A stretch of 43,374 nt of DNA from Alphaproteobacteria bacterium (GTDB lineage Bacteria > Pseudomonadota > Alphaproteobacteria > ATCC43930 > CGMCC-115725). The translations under genes and the position numbers were made by a program. The notes beneath the pieces were generated by a model. It saw only the letters and a program-made list of their open reading frames with translations, was not told where the DNA came from and did no database searches. Below, one piece after another: positions 13,772 through 21,700 of the stretch (within the stretch, counting starts at the first letter, position 1; every line of letters begins with the position of its first letter). The stretch is from NCBI GenBank assembly GCA_021325525.1, contig JAJPHB010000146.1, positions 1-43,374 of the forward strand. The letters are read 5' to 3'.

Positions 13772-14764
13772 ATGAAAGCGCTCGTCTATACGAACCCCGA
13801 CGAAATCGTCTTCCGCGACGCGCCCGACCCCGTGCCGGCCGCGGGCGAGGCGCTCCTCGAGGTCGAGGCCGTCGGCATCTGCGGCTCCGACATGCACGGC
13901 TATCACGGTCTGGATCCGCGCCGCCGGCCGCCGCTCATCCTCGGCCACGAGGCGGCCGCACGAATCATCGCGGGAAGCACGCCGGGGCGCCGCGTCGTCA
14001 TCAATCCGCTCATCACCTGCGGGCGCTGCGCCGCCTGCGAGAGCGGGAGGCAGAATCTGTGCGCCGAGCGGCGGCTCATCGGCATGAACCGCCCCGGCGC
14101 CTTCGCCCGCCTGATCGCCATCCCCGAGACGAACCTGCTGGCGATCCCGGACGGCATGGCGGCGACGGCGGCGGCGTTGACGGAGCCTGCCGCGACCGCG
14201 CTGCACGCGCTGAGCCTCGGCGCGCGCGTCGCCCACCGGCCGCTCGCCGAGCTGCGGGCGCTCATTCTCGGCGGCGGGTCCATCGGCCTGCTGTCCGCCC
14301 TCTGGCTTCAGGCTTTCGGGAGCCGGGAGATGCTTCTCGGCGAGGTCAATCCGTTGAGGCGCGCCGCCGCGGAGCAGGCGGGCTGCGCTGTCTACGACCC
14401 CGCCGCAAGCGACGCCGCGCCGGAGGGCGTCTTCGATTTGGTGGTCGACGCCGTCGGAACGGCGGCAACGCGCGCCGCCGCGCTCCGCGCCGTGCGCCCC
14501 GGCGGCATCGTCCTTCATATCGGCCTCGGCGACAGCGCCGGCGAGACCGATTTCCGCAAGATCACGCTGGCGGAGATCAGCGTCATCGGCAGCTATACCT
14601 ACACGCCCGCCGACCTCCGCGCCGCGGTGACGGCGCTCCACGAGGGCAAGCTCGGCACGCTGAGCTGGGTCGAGCCGCGCCGCCTTGCCGAAGGGGCACG
14701 GGCCTTTGCCGATCTCGCCGCCGGCCGCACGGCGGCGGCGAAGATCGTCCTGCTGCCCGTCTGA
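13772..14764 (+). CDS. Zinc-dependent medium-chain alcohol dehydrogenase
   Basis: This is a 330-residue MDR-superfamily enzyme. The catalytic zinc ligands are C37 (GICGSD) and H59-E60 (ILGHE). The structural zinc site is complete (C83, C86, C89, C97). A Rossmann nucleotide motif follows (ILGGGSIG, about 167-174). The family includes sorbitol, threonine and galactitol dehydrogenases. It starts 10 bases after the SDR stop with GAGCAGGGA as ribosome site and closes the operon. It converges on the flavoprotein gene ending at 14793, with only 28 bases between. It probably oxidises a polyol-like intermediate of the pathway served by the importer. Confidence 0.92.
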   Translation: MKALVYTNPDEIVFRDAPDPVPAAGEALLEVEAVGICGSDMHGYHGLDPRRRPPLILGHEAAARIIAGSTPGRRVVINPLITCGRCAACESGRQNLCAERRLIGMNRPGAFARLIAIPETNLLAIPDGMAATAAALTEPAATALHALSLGARVAHRPLAELRALILGGGSIGLLSALWLQAFGSREMLLGEVNPLRRAAAEQAGCAVYDPAASDAAPEGVFDLVVDAVGTAATRAAALRAVRPGGIVLHIGLGDSAGETDFRKITLAEISVIGSYTYTPADLRAAVTALHEGKLGTLSWVEPRRLAEGARAFADLAAGRTAAAKIVLLPV

Positions 14765-14792
14765 GAGGACGGTCCAACGCTGCTGCCGGCGA

Positions 14793-16427
14793 TTAAAGGG
14801 CGCGGTTGTCCCGCAGCAGCGATTCGCCGCAGATGAAGCCCCAGGTCAGATTGGGGCCGATCGTGGTGCCTGCGCCGATGGCGCGGGTGCCGATCGGGTT
14901 CGCCATGGCGAGACCGGCCGCGTAGAGCCCCGGTATGACGCTGCCGTCCGGGCGCAGCACCTGACCCCTTTCGTTGGTTCGCGCCCCGCCCTTCGTTCCG
15001 AGGATGGAACGGTTGAGCGGCATCGCCAAGAATGGCGGCTGTTCCAGCGGAGCCATGGCGCGACCCGGACCGCCCGCCTTGAACTGCTCCCAGACGCTCT
15101 CGCCGCGGTGGAAATCGAGATCGCGCCCCGCCGCGCAGAACCCGTTGAAGCGGGCCACCGTCTGCTCGAGCGCGGCAGGCGGCAGGCCGATCTTGGCCGC
15201 CAGCTCCGGCAGCGAGGAGGCTCGGACGAGCGCGTTCGGCTTCTGGCGGGCGTACCAGAGCAAGGGCGGCGCCTGCCTGAGGAAGCGCCGATCGGCGACG
15301 ACCCAGGCGGGGAGGTGTTTCGGCATTCCCGTCAGCGGGTCGCGGCGGTCGAGGGCTTCGCCGATATTGTAGTCGTACTCGCTGACGAAGCGCCGCCCGT
15401 TGCGGTCGACGACGATCGCGTGCGGCTCCGCCTGGAAGATGAGGGGAATCCCGTGCGGCCTGCCCTCGTAGCGTGTCGGCAGCGCGGGATAGATATTGGC
15501 CTGGTCCATGCGGGCGAGCGCGGCGCCGGCGGAGGCGGCGAGGCGCTGCCCGTCGCCCTCGTTCGCGCGCGGACTGCCGCGCCAGTCGAGCGGCCCCGGA
15601 AAGTAGCGGTCCAGCAGCGCATCGTCCCACTCGAACCCGCCGGTCGCGAGGACCACGCCGCGCCGGGCCAGGTAGGGCCGCCGGACGCCGCCTCTTTCCG
15701 CGACGACGCCGGCGACGCCCGCGCCGTCGGGCTGCATCATGAGCTCGACGACGCGCGCGCCGGTCTCGATGCGGCAGCGATTGTCGAGGCAGCCTTTGAG
15801 GAGCCCGGTGATGAGCACGCTGCCCTGCCCGCGGCGCTGCGTCGTCAGGCGATAGAGCAGGCGATGGCCGAACCTCAGCCCCGCCTGCAGCGGATGATGA
15901 TAGAGATCGCCGTCATAGGCTTCGTGATAGGTGAAGAGGTGCGGCAGCGTCGAGGCGCGAAGCTTCTTGGCATAGGCGCCGAGCAGCGCCTTCCTCAGCG
16001 GCAATGGCGACAGCATCCGACCCTGCCGCTTCCCGCCTGGACATTCGGCGAAGATGTCCGGCTCATGGGTCAAGGCGAAGCGGAGCGGCGTGTGCTCCTC
16101 GAGGAAGCGCAGCATCACGGGGGCGGTCCGCGCGAAAGCGACCCAGCGGTCATCCTCCTCCTGCTGCCAGCCCTCAGGAGAGGCCGCCCGGATATAGGCG
16201 ATCGCCTCTTCGACGCTGTCCTCGATCCCCGCCGCGCGCGCGTGGTGATTGGCCGGAATCCACGTGCCCGCACCCGACATCGCGCTGGTTCCGCCCAGCA
16301 GCTCCGTCTTTTCGAGGATCGTGACGCGCAGTCCGCCGACCGCGGCCCGCAGCGCCGCCGACAACGCCGCCGAGCCGGAGCCGACGATGACGACATCGCT
16401 TTCCGCCGCCTCGAGATCCGACTCCAT
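14793..16427 (-). CDS. FAD-dependent dehydrogenase, 3-ketosteroid dehydrogenase/fumarate reductase-like
   Basis: This is a 544-residue flavoprotein of the FAD_binding_2 family. The N-terminal dinucleotide motif VGSGSAALSAALRA is at about 15-28, followed by LEKTELLGGTSAMSGAG. The C-terminal FAD segment reads PGLYAAGLAMANPIG, then GAGTTIGPNLTWGFICGE. This layout is shared by 3-oxosteroid delta-dehydrogenases, fumarate reductase flavoproteins and related enone-forming enzymes. No heme or FMN-binding extension is present. It is the third gene of an ArsR/SRPBCC/flavoprotein operon, with 21 bases to the upstream stop. The substrate is unknown; a hydrophobic or cyclic ketone is only one option. Confidence 0.9.
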   Translation of the reverse strand: MESDLEAAESDVVIVGSGSAALSAALRAAVGGLRVTILEKTELLGGTSAMSGAGTWIPANHHARAAGIEDSVEEAIAYIRAASPEGWQQEEDDRWVAFARTAPVMLRFLEEHTPLRFALTHEPDIFAECPGGKRQGRMLSPLPLRKALLGAYAKKLRASTLPHLFTYHEAYDGDLYHHPLQAGLRFGHRLLYRLTTQRRGQGSVLITGLLKGCLDNRCRIETGARVVELMMQPDGAGVAGVVAERGGVRRPYLARRGVVLATGGFEWDDALLDRYFPGPLDWRGSPRANEGDGQRLAASAGAALARMDQANIYPALPTRYEGRPHGIPLIFQAEPHAIVVDRNGRRFVSEYDYNIGEALDRRDPLTGMPKHLPAWVVADRRFLRQAPPLLWYARQKPNALVRASSLPELAAKIGLPPAALEQTVARFNGFCAAGRDLDFHRGESVWEQFKAGGPGRAMAPLEQPPFLAMPLNRSILGTKGGARTNERGQVLRPDGSVIPGLYAAGLAMANPIGTRAIGAGTTIGPNLTWGFICGESLLRDNRAL

Positions 16428-16448
16428 CGCTGCGGATCGTCCTCGCGC

Positions 16449-17009
16449 TCAGGTTTGGGCGGGTTTCGGCGGCCAGCTCGGCGCCTCGATGCCGAATTGC
16501 TTGGCGTAATCGGCATTGAGGCGCTGCCAGCCGAACTTCATCGCCTCGCCGCCGACGATGCGGCCGATGGGCGCGCCGGCGAGGAAGCGGTCGAGCACGT
16601 CGAAGCAGATGTGCCAGCCGGCGGCGCCCATCGAAATGAAGCCGCGGTCGATCTTGTGCCACAGCGTGAGGCGCGTGCCCTCGCCCAGCGGCTCCAGCGC
16701 CCATCTCATGTCGTTGCCGCCCCAGCTGTATTCGAGAAGCCGCGGCGCCTCGGCCCTAGTGACGCTCGTCTCGGAAACTTGCGGCGTCGGCGCGCCGACC
16801 GTCGAAAGGCGCGCCGGTCCGACGGCGCCGAGGCTGCGGTCGGCATCGAACGGCGCCCATTGGCGCAGCTGCGCCGGCTCCGTCAGCGCCCGCCAGACCT
16901 TCTCCGGCGGATGGCGGAGCTCGCGGACGAGGACGAGCGTCCATTTGTCCCCGTCTTTCTCGATCCGGGCGCCTGCCGCGGGGCCCGGCGCATAGGTCTC
17001 CCGGCTCAT
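16449..17009 (-). CDS. SRPBCC/AHSA1-family protein
   Basis: This is a 186-residue START/Bet v1-like protein. It opens its domain with VRELRHPPEKVWRALTEP (about 28-45), the Aha1-C/SRPBCC signature, and continues with the WALEPLGEGTRLTLWHKID strand pair. The ATG at 17009 overlaps the ArsR stop as ATGA; the longer open frame upstream belongs to another frame. ArsR-SRPBCC pairs are widespread in proteobacteria and actinobacteria, usually with an undefined small hydrophobic ligand bound by the SRPBCC cavity. Here the pair is extended by a flavoprotein, which could act on the same ligand. Confidence 0.9.
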   Translation of the reverse strand: MSRETYAPGPAAGARIEKDGDKWTLVLVRELRHPPEKVWRALTEPAQLRQWAPFDADRSLGAVGPARLSTVGAPTPQVSETSVTRAEAPRLLEYSWGGNDMRWALEPLGEGTRLTLWHKIDRGFISMGAAGWHICFDVLDRFLAGAPIGRIVGGEAMKFGWQRLNADYAKQFGIEAPSWPPKPAQT

Positions 17010-17350
17010 CGCTTCCTTCCTTTCCGGCGCCGCGGCGCCTCCTCCATGCGGTCGAGGTGACGTTCGAGAGCGTCGAGATGCGCCGACCAGAAGCGACGGA
17101 AGGGCGCGAGCCACGCATCCACCTCCCGCAGCGGCTCCGGCCGGATCCGGTAGAGCCGGCGCTGCGCGTCGATGCGCGCTTCGACGAACCCGGCCTCGCG
17201 CAGCACCCGCAAATGCTTCGACACCGATGGCTGCGGCATGCGGAGCGCGCGCTCGATGTCGCCGACGGAGCGCTCGGATTGGGCGAGCAGGCCCAGAATG
17301 GCGCGGCGGTTCGGCTCCGCGATGATGGCGAAGGCGGAATTCACGTTCAT
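17006..17350 (-). CDS. ArsR-family transcriptional regulator
   Basis: This is a 114-residue winged-helix regulator. It has the start AIIAEPNRRAILGLLAQSER (about 8-27) and the recognition helix QPSVSKHLRVLREAGFV. None of the classical metal-binding Cys motifs of ArsR/SmtB is present, so it is more likely to respond to an organic ligand or interaction partner. It is the first gene of the operon, and an ATATAC-N8-GTATAT palindrome lies immediately before its start. ATG 17350 is the conventional start. A -10-like box overlaps it, so the message may be leaderless, with GTG 17344 (codon 3) as an alternative. Confidence 0.92.
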   Translation of the reverse strand: MNVNSAFAIIAEPNRRAILGLLAQSERSVGDIERALRMPQPSVSKHLRVLREAGFVEARIDAQRRLYRIRPEPLREVDAWLAPFRRFWSAHLDALERHLDRMEEAPRRRKGRKR

Positions 17351-17380
17351 TATATACTACTATAGGTATATGCCCGTCAA
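17351..17380 (-). promoter_or_regulatory. Promoter of the ArsR/SRPBCC/flavoprotein operon
   Basis: On the minus strand, TTGACG (17380-17375) is followed after 18 bases by TATATA (17356-17351). Transcription would begin at about 17344, inside the annotated ArsR start region, which implies a leaderless or nearly leaderless transcript. The AT-rich block stands out from the GC-rich surroundings. Confidence 0.4.
17352..17371. promoter_or_regulatory. Probable ArsR operator between divergent operons
   Basis: This is an inverted repeat ATATAC-N8-GTATAT centred at 17361-17362. It overlaps the minus-strand promoter spacer and lies about 110 bases before the Rieske gene start. Half-sites of this length and spacing suit an ArsR-family dimer. 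Confidence 0.45.
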
Positions 17381-17477
17381 GACATTTGCAGGACTGCTCG
17401 ACTCATCGCTTTTGCCCGCGCGGATCACCATGTGAATCGGGACGGCCGCCGCGGCCAGAGACGATGGGAGGCAACCC

Positions 17478-19262
17478 ATGGATGCGCTCGACAAGGAATT
17501 CGCGCTGGCGGGAAGCCTCGAAGAGCTGAAAGCGAAGGGGCGGCTCGTTCTGCGCGGCGGCGGCCACCGTCCGATTCTCGTCGTCTACGACCGCGGACAC
17601 GTCTTCGCCCTCGACAATCGCTGCCCGCATATGGGCTTCCCGCTCGAGCGCGGCAGCGTCGAGGACGGCATCCTGACCTGTCATTGGCACCATGCCCGTT
17701 TCGATCTCGAAAGCGGCTGCACTTTCGATCTGTGGGCGGATGACGCGCCGATCTGCCCCGTGGCGCTGCGCGATGGCGAAGTCTGGGTGAAGACCAGCTT
17801 CGGCCATGCCGATCCCGCCCGGCACTGGCGCGACCGGCTCGCCAACGGCCTTGCCCACGACATCGGCCTCGTCATCGCCAAGGCCGTGCACGGCCAGCTT
17901 GCGGCGGGCACGGCGCCGACCGAGATCGTGCGCCAGGTGGCGCTGTTCGGGACGCAGAACCGCGACGGCTGGAGCGCGGGCCTCACCATCTTGACGGCGC
18001 TCGCCAACCTCCTGCCCGCGCTGCCGGAAGACGAAGCCTACCTCGCCCTCTTCCATGGCGCGCGCCGGGTCGCCGCGGATTGCGACGGCGAGGCCCCGCG
18101 GCGGAACCGGGCGCCGCTCGGCGGCCGGCCCGATCCGGCGACACTGAAGCGCTGGCTGCGGCGCTGGGCGCGCGTGCGCCATCGCGAGGCGGCCGAGCGC
18201 ACCCTGCTGACGGCGATCGCCGCCGGCGCCGCGCCGTCTCTCCTCGCCGATGCGTTGCTCGCCGCCGAGACCGAGCGCGCCTATGCCGATACCGGCCACT
18301 CGCTCGATTTCATCAACAAGGCTTTCGAGTGCCTCGACCTCATCGGCTGGGAGCACGCTGCCGTCGTGCTGCCGACCGTTGTCGGCCAGATGGTGGCGGC
18401 ACGCGACGCCGAGGAATCGACCGCCTGGCGCCAGCCCACCGATCTCGTGGCGCTCTGCGCGGAATCGGCGAGCCGTCTGCCCGGTCTCTTCGCGGCCGGC
18501 CGCCGCGGGCCGGGCTGGTCGGGACACGCGGCGCTCGCCCGCGAGCTGCTCGGCGACGATCCCTCGAGGATCGTCGGCGCGATCGAGGCGGCGATCGGCG
18601 CCGGCGCCGCTCCCGCCGATCTCGGCCGCGCCCTTGCCTATGCGGCAGCGCTGCGGCTGGCGCGCTTCGGCAACGCCAACGAGCATGGGGACTGGGAGAC
18701 CGCGCATCACGTCTTCACCTACGCCAATGCGGTTCACCAGATGCTGGCGCGAATCGGAGCCGCCGCCAGCGAGGACGAGGCGGCGTCCGTCCGCGCCGTG
18801 CTGCACGGCGCGATGGCGCTCTATCTGGCGCGCTATCTCAACGTGCCGGCGGCGCGCATCCCGGGCGAGGGCAGCGAAGCCCTCGACGATCTGCCCGCCG
18901 ATGCGGCGGCGATCCGCGCCGCCCTGCTCGACGCCTTCGACCGGCAGCGGCAGGTCGATCGCGCGGCGAGGCTCGTCGCCCGGCACCTGACGCTCGGCCA
19001 TTCGCCGAAAGCGCTCATCGCCGCGCTCGCCCATGCCGTGCTGCGCGAGGATGCCGGCTTCCACGCCTATCAGATGCTCGAGGCGGGAGCGCGACAGTTC
19101 AGCGCCTGGGGCGACACGGCAGAGGGCCGCCACATCCTCATCGGCGTGACGCGTTACCTCGCGGCTCACTCGCCGACCGAACGCGCGGCGCTCCAGACGG
19201 CGGACATCGCCCGGCGCCTCATGCGCGGCGGCGAGCTGCATCAAGAGGCCGAGGCGCCGTGA
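17478..19262 (+). CDS. Rieske [2Fe-2S] protein fused to a long repeat-containing helical region
   Basis: This is a 594-residue protein. Residues 1-110 form a Rieske ferredoxin-like domain with the cluster ligands C49-P-H51 and C68-H-W-H71. The remaining 480 residues are predicted mostly helical and belong to no domain I can name with confidence. By eye they contain four related units near 131-182, 243-291, 366-424 and 497-545. Each has a helix, an aG-x-aP or similar turn, and a second helix. The later three units also carry His/aromatic-rich helices (GHSLDFINKAF, AHHVFTYANAVH, GFHAYQMLEAG). There is no mononuclear iron domain of ring-hydroxylating oxygenases. ATG 17478 follows GGGAGG. It is divergent from the ArsR operon and probably co-transcribed with the AhpD-like gene. 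Confidence 0.85.
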   Translation: MDALDKEFALAGSLEELKAKGRLVLRGGGHRPILVVYDRGHVFALDNRCPHMGFPLERGSVEDGILTCHWHHARFDLESGCTFDLWADDAPICPVALRDGEVWVKTSFGHADPARHWRDRLANGLAHDIGLVIAKAVHGQLAAGTAPTEIVRQVALFGTQNRDGWSAGLTILTALANLLPALPEDEAYLALFHGARRVAADCDGEAPRRNRAPLGGRPDPATLKRWLRRWARVRHREAAERTLLTAIAAGAAPSLLADALLAAETERAYADTGHSLDFINKAFECLDLIGWEHAAVVLPTVVGQMVAARDAEESTAWRQPTDLVALCAESASRLPGLFAAGRRGPGWSGHAALARELLGDDPSRIVGAIEAAIGAGAAPADLGRALAYAAALRLARFGNANEHGDWETAHHVFTYANAVHQMLARIGAAASEDEAASVRAVLHGAMALYLARYLNVPAARIPGEGSEALDDLPADAAAIRAALLDAFDRQRQVDRAARLVARHLTLGHSPKALIAALAHAVLREDAGFHAYQMLEAGARQFSAWGDTAEGRHILIGVTRYLAAHSPTERAALQTADIARRLMRGGELHQEAEAP

Positions 19263-19266
19263 GGCT

Positions 19267-19292
19267 GCCCGCCGGCAGGACTGCCAGCGGGC
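19267..19292 (+). other. Stem-loop between the Rieske-fusion and AhpD-like genes
   Basis: GCCCGC and GGCA (19267-19277, one C between them) pair with TGCC and GCGGGC (19282-19292) around a GGAC loop, with a single C-A mismatch. There is no T-tract. It lies 5 bases after the Rieske stop and may attenuate or stabilise the downstream message. Confidence 0.4.
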
Positions 19293-19377
19293 GCGGCGCC
19301 GTCTTGGAACGCGCAGGACAGCGCCAGCGCGCTTGTCGCGCCTTCATCGCTCCCTGGAGAAAGGAGAGGAACCGACC

Positions 19378-19722
19378 ATGTCCGATGCCATCTACCCGCC
19401 GTCCTCGAAGGAGTTGGCCGCGAAGCGCCGCGCGCTCGCTCCCGACATCCAGGCCGCCTTCGACGCCTTCAGCCAGAAGGTCTTCGCGGACGGCGCGCTG
19501 CCGGCGAAGATGAAGCAGATCGTCGCGGTCGCCGTCGCGCATGTGACGCAATGCCCCTATTGCATCAAGGGGCATACGAAAGCCGCCCTGCGCCACGGCG
19601 CGACGCCGCAGGAGCTGATGGAGGCGATCTGGGTCGCCGCGGAGATGCGGGCGGGCGGCGCCTATGCCCATACGGCGGTCTCCCTCGCCGCCATCGAAGA
19701 GCATGAGGCGCAGGGCCGTTGA
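19378..19722 (+). CDS. Carboxymuconolactone decarboxylase/AhpD-family protein
   Basis: This is a 114-residue CMD-domain protein with the AhpD-type redox motif C-P-Y-C-I-K-G-H (CxxCxxxH) near residue 60. True 4-carboxymuconolactone decarboxylases lack this CxxC, so a thiol-based peroxidase or redox role is more likely than aromatic catabolism. The ATG follows AAGGAGAGGA (19361-19370). It trails the Rieske fusion by 115 bases and is probably in the same unit. Peroxide or organic-radical protection for an oxygen-using system is one reading, but it is inference. Confidence 0.92.
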   Translation: MSDAIYPPSSKELAAKRRALAPDIQAAFDAFSQKVFADGALPAKMKQIVAVAVAHVTQCPYCIKGHTKAALRHGATPQELMEAIWVAAEMRAGGAYAHTAVSLAAIEEHEAQGR

Positions 19723-19740
19723 TCGTGCGTCCGGCGCAGG

Positions 19741-20835
19741 TCAGCCGAGGGCCTCGCCGGGAAGAATGTGGACGGCATCGCTGGGAATTTGCGCGGCGAC
19801 GACGGCGCCGGGCGCGAGGCCGAGCTCGCGCGCATCCCGCGCCATGAGGCAGGCGACGAGGCGGAAGCCACAATCGAGCGTCACCGTGCAGAGCGGCCCG
19901 AGGCTGCGCTGAGAGAGGATGCGCCCTTCGAGGTGCGAGGCGCCGGCATCCGGCGGCGCAGCGCGGTGCCGGCCGAGCCGCACCTCGCCCGCCCGAATGC
20001 AGGCGATGGCGGGGCGTCCTGCTCGCGCCGCGCTTGCGGGTAGCGGCGCCACCTCCAGCGCCGCGCCGCCGACCGCGAAGCGCAGCCGGCCGTCGGGAGC
20101 CTGTTCGAGCCTCCCGTCGAGCAGATTCTCGACGCCGAGGAACCGCGCGATCCCCGTCGCGGCCGGCCGCGCGAAGACCTCGGCCGCGCGGCCGGACTGC
20201 ACGATCCCGCCGCGCTCCATGATCGCCACCTGGTCGGCGAGGACGAGCGCGTCCGTATGGTCGTGGGTGACGAAGATCGCCGGGATTTGCGACCGGCGGA
20301 GGAACTCGGCGAGCTCGTCGCGGAGCGCGTCGCGCGTCTCCATATCGAGCGCCGAGAAGGGCTCGTCGAAGAGAAAGAGCTCCGGCCGGCTGGCGAGCGC
20401 GCGCGCGAGGGCGATGCGCTGCTTCTCGCCGGGGCTGAGCAGCTGCGGCCGCCGGCGCGCGAGGTGCTCGGCGCCGAAGCGCGCCAGCAGCGCTTCCGCC
20501 GCGCGCCGAGCCTCGCGATGGTTGCGGCCGCGAAAGCCGACCGCGACGTTTTCGGCCGCGCTCAAATGCGGAAAGAGGGCGAAGCTTTGCAGGAGCAGAC
20601 CGACGCGGCGCCGCTCCGGCGGCTCGGCCGTCACATCGCGCCCGCCGATGAGGATGCGCCCGGCATCCGGCCGGTGGAAGCCTGCGATCGTCTCGAGGCA
20701 GACCGATTTCCCGGCGCCGTTCGCGCCGAGGAGGACCAGGACCTCGCCCGTTCCGATCTCGAGCCGCAGATCGCGCAGGGCGAAGCTCCCGAGCCGCAGC
20801 GAGACGCCGTCGAGGGCGAGGCCGCGCGCGCTCAT
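19741..20835 (-). CDS. ABC transporter ATPase, ModC/WtpC (molybdate/tungstate) type
   Basis: This is a 364-residue ATPase. It has Walker A GANGAGKS (about 37-44), Q-loop LLLQSFALFPHLS, signature LSPGEKQR (the common LSGGQ replaced by LSPGE, as in several ModC/WtpC proteins), Walker B LFLFDEPFSALD and switch His in FVTHDHTDA. A C-terminal beta-rich regulatory extension of about 130 residues follows the ATPase core, as in ModC and WtpC. The ATG overlaps the permease stop as ATGA. It converges on the AhpD-like gene with an 18-base gap. Its cargo is inferred from the binding protein. Confidence 0.88.
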   Translation of the reverse strand: MSARGLALDGVSLRLGSFALRDLRLEIGTGEVLVLLGANGAGKSVCLETIAGFHRPDAGRILIGGRDVTAEPPERRRVGLLLQSFALFPHLSAAENVAVGFRGRNHREARRAAEALLARFGAEHLARRRPQLLSPGEKQRIALARALASRPELFLFDEPFSALDMETRDALRDELAEFLRRSQIPAIFVTHDHTDALVLADQVAIMERGGIVQSGRAAEVFARPAATGIARFLGVENLLDGRLEQAPDGRLRFAVGGAALEVAPLPASAARAGRPAIACIRAGEVRLGRHRAAPPDAGASHLEGRILSQRSLGPLCTVTLDCGFRLVACLMARDARELGLAPGAVVAAQIPSDAVHILPGEALG

Positions 20836-21689
20836 CGGCCGATGCCGGGCATCGGGGCGACGCGCTGGACGAAATGGCGGAAGAGCACGAACAGCGCCAG
20901 GGAAAGGGCGAGGAGCAGCACGGCCGCCGCCACCGCGTCATCGAGGCCGAAACGGAGGAACAGTTCGTAAATGCGGACGGGCGCCGTCATCGGGTAATAG
21001 GCGAGGATGACAACGGCGCCGAACTCGCTGATGGCGCGCGCGAAGGTGAGAGCGAAGCCGGTCGCGATGCCGTGCGCGGCGAGCGGCAGGGTGATGCGGA
21101 GCAGCACCTCCCACGGTCCCATGCCGAGCGTCCGCGCCACCTTCTCGAGGCGCGGATCGACGGCCTCGAAGCCGATGCGGGCGGCATTCACCATATAGGG
21201 CACGGCGACGAAGGCCATGGCGACGACGACGCCCGCCAGCGAGCCCCAGAATTGCAGGCCGAAGAGCGCCTCCGCCGGCCGGCCGACGAGGCCGCGGCGG
21301 CCGAAGACCATGAGAAGGGCGATGCCGGCGACCGTATGCGGAACGCAGAGCGGAAGGTCGGCGATCGCCGCGACGGTGGCGCGCCCCGGAAAGCGGGTGC
21401 GCGCCAGCAAATAGGCGAGCGGCACGCCGATCGTTGCGGAGAGGAGCGCCGCCAGCGCCGCGCCGATGAGGCTGAGGCCGAGGGCGCTGGCGATGTCGGT
21501 GTCGCCGGCGGCGCGCCTCAGGCTGGCGAGCGAGGGCGTCGCGACGAGCTGCAGCAGCGGCAGGAGAATGAAGGCAAGGAGCAGGCCGGCGAAGAGCCAG
21601 GCGACCAGCAGCACGCCGAGCGCGGGCGGCGGCGCGAGGCCGGCGACAGGCGGCGGCGCTTCCGGCGCGACCTCGCTTGCCTCCTGCAC
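20832..21689 (-). CDS. ABC transporter permease, ModB/WtpB/TupB type
   Basis: This is an inner-membrane permease of about 285 residues. Membrane segments are evident from about residue 20 (LLVAWLFAGLLLAFILLPLL). The family loop VDPRLEKVARTLGMGPWEVL is followed by the ISEFGAVVILAYYPMTAPV segment typical of molybdate/tungstate/sulfate permeases. No ATG lies near the expected start. GTG 21689 is the first standard start after the binding-protein stop (21701-21703), giving a normal length. The open frame continues upstream, so a rare CTG start at 21704 overlapping that stop cannot be excluded. Confidence 0.85.
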   Translation of the reverse strand: MQEASEVAPEAPPPVAGLAPPPALGVLLVAWLFAGLLLAFILLPLLQLVATPSLASLRRAAGDTDIASALGLSLIGAALAALLSATIGVPLAYLLARTRFPGRATVAAIADLPLCVPHTVAGIALLMVFGRRGLVGRPAEALFGLQFWGSLAGVVVAMAFVAVPYMVNAARIGFEAVDPRLEKVARTLGMGPWEVLLRITLPLAAHGIATGFALTFARAISEFGAVVILAYYPMTAPVRIYELFLRFGLDDAVAAAVLLLALSLALFVLFRHFVQRVAPMPGIGR

Positions 21690-21700
21690 CGCGGCGTCGC

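Noticed and set aside
14757-14820. Bidirectional terminator between the alcohol dehydrogenase and flavoprotein genes
   Set aside because: Only a 5-bp stem (14757-14772) and a loose GCTGCTGC/GCAGCAGC repeat partly in coding sequence, no T-tract.
14685-17060. 791-residue plus-strand open frame
   Set aside because: Antisense to the flavoprotein and SRPBCC genes; shadow frame.
17478-19262. Rieske non-heme iron oxygenase alpha subunit
   Set aside because: The Rieske motif is present but the mononuclear iron motif (two His and an Asp in the StAR-like domain) and the oxygenase length pattern are not.
19378-19722. 4-carboxymuconolactone decarboxylase of the protocatechuate pathway
   Set aside because: The protein has the AhpD-type CxxCxxxH motif, and no pca gene is nearby.
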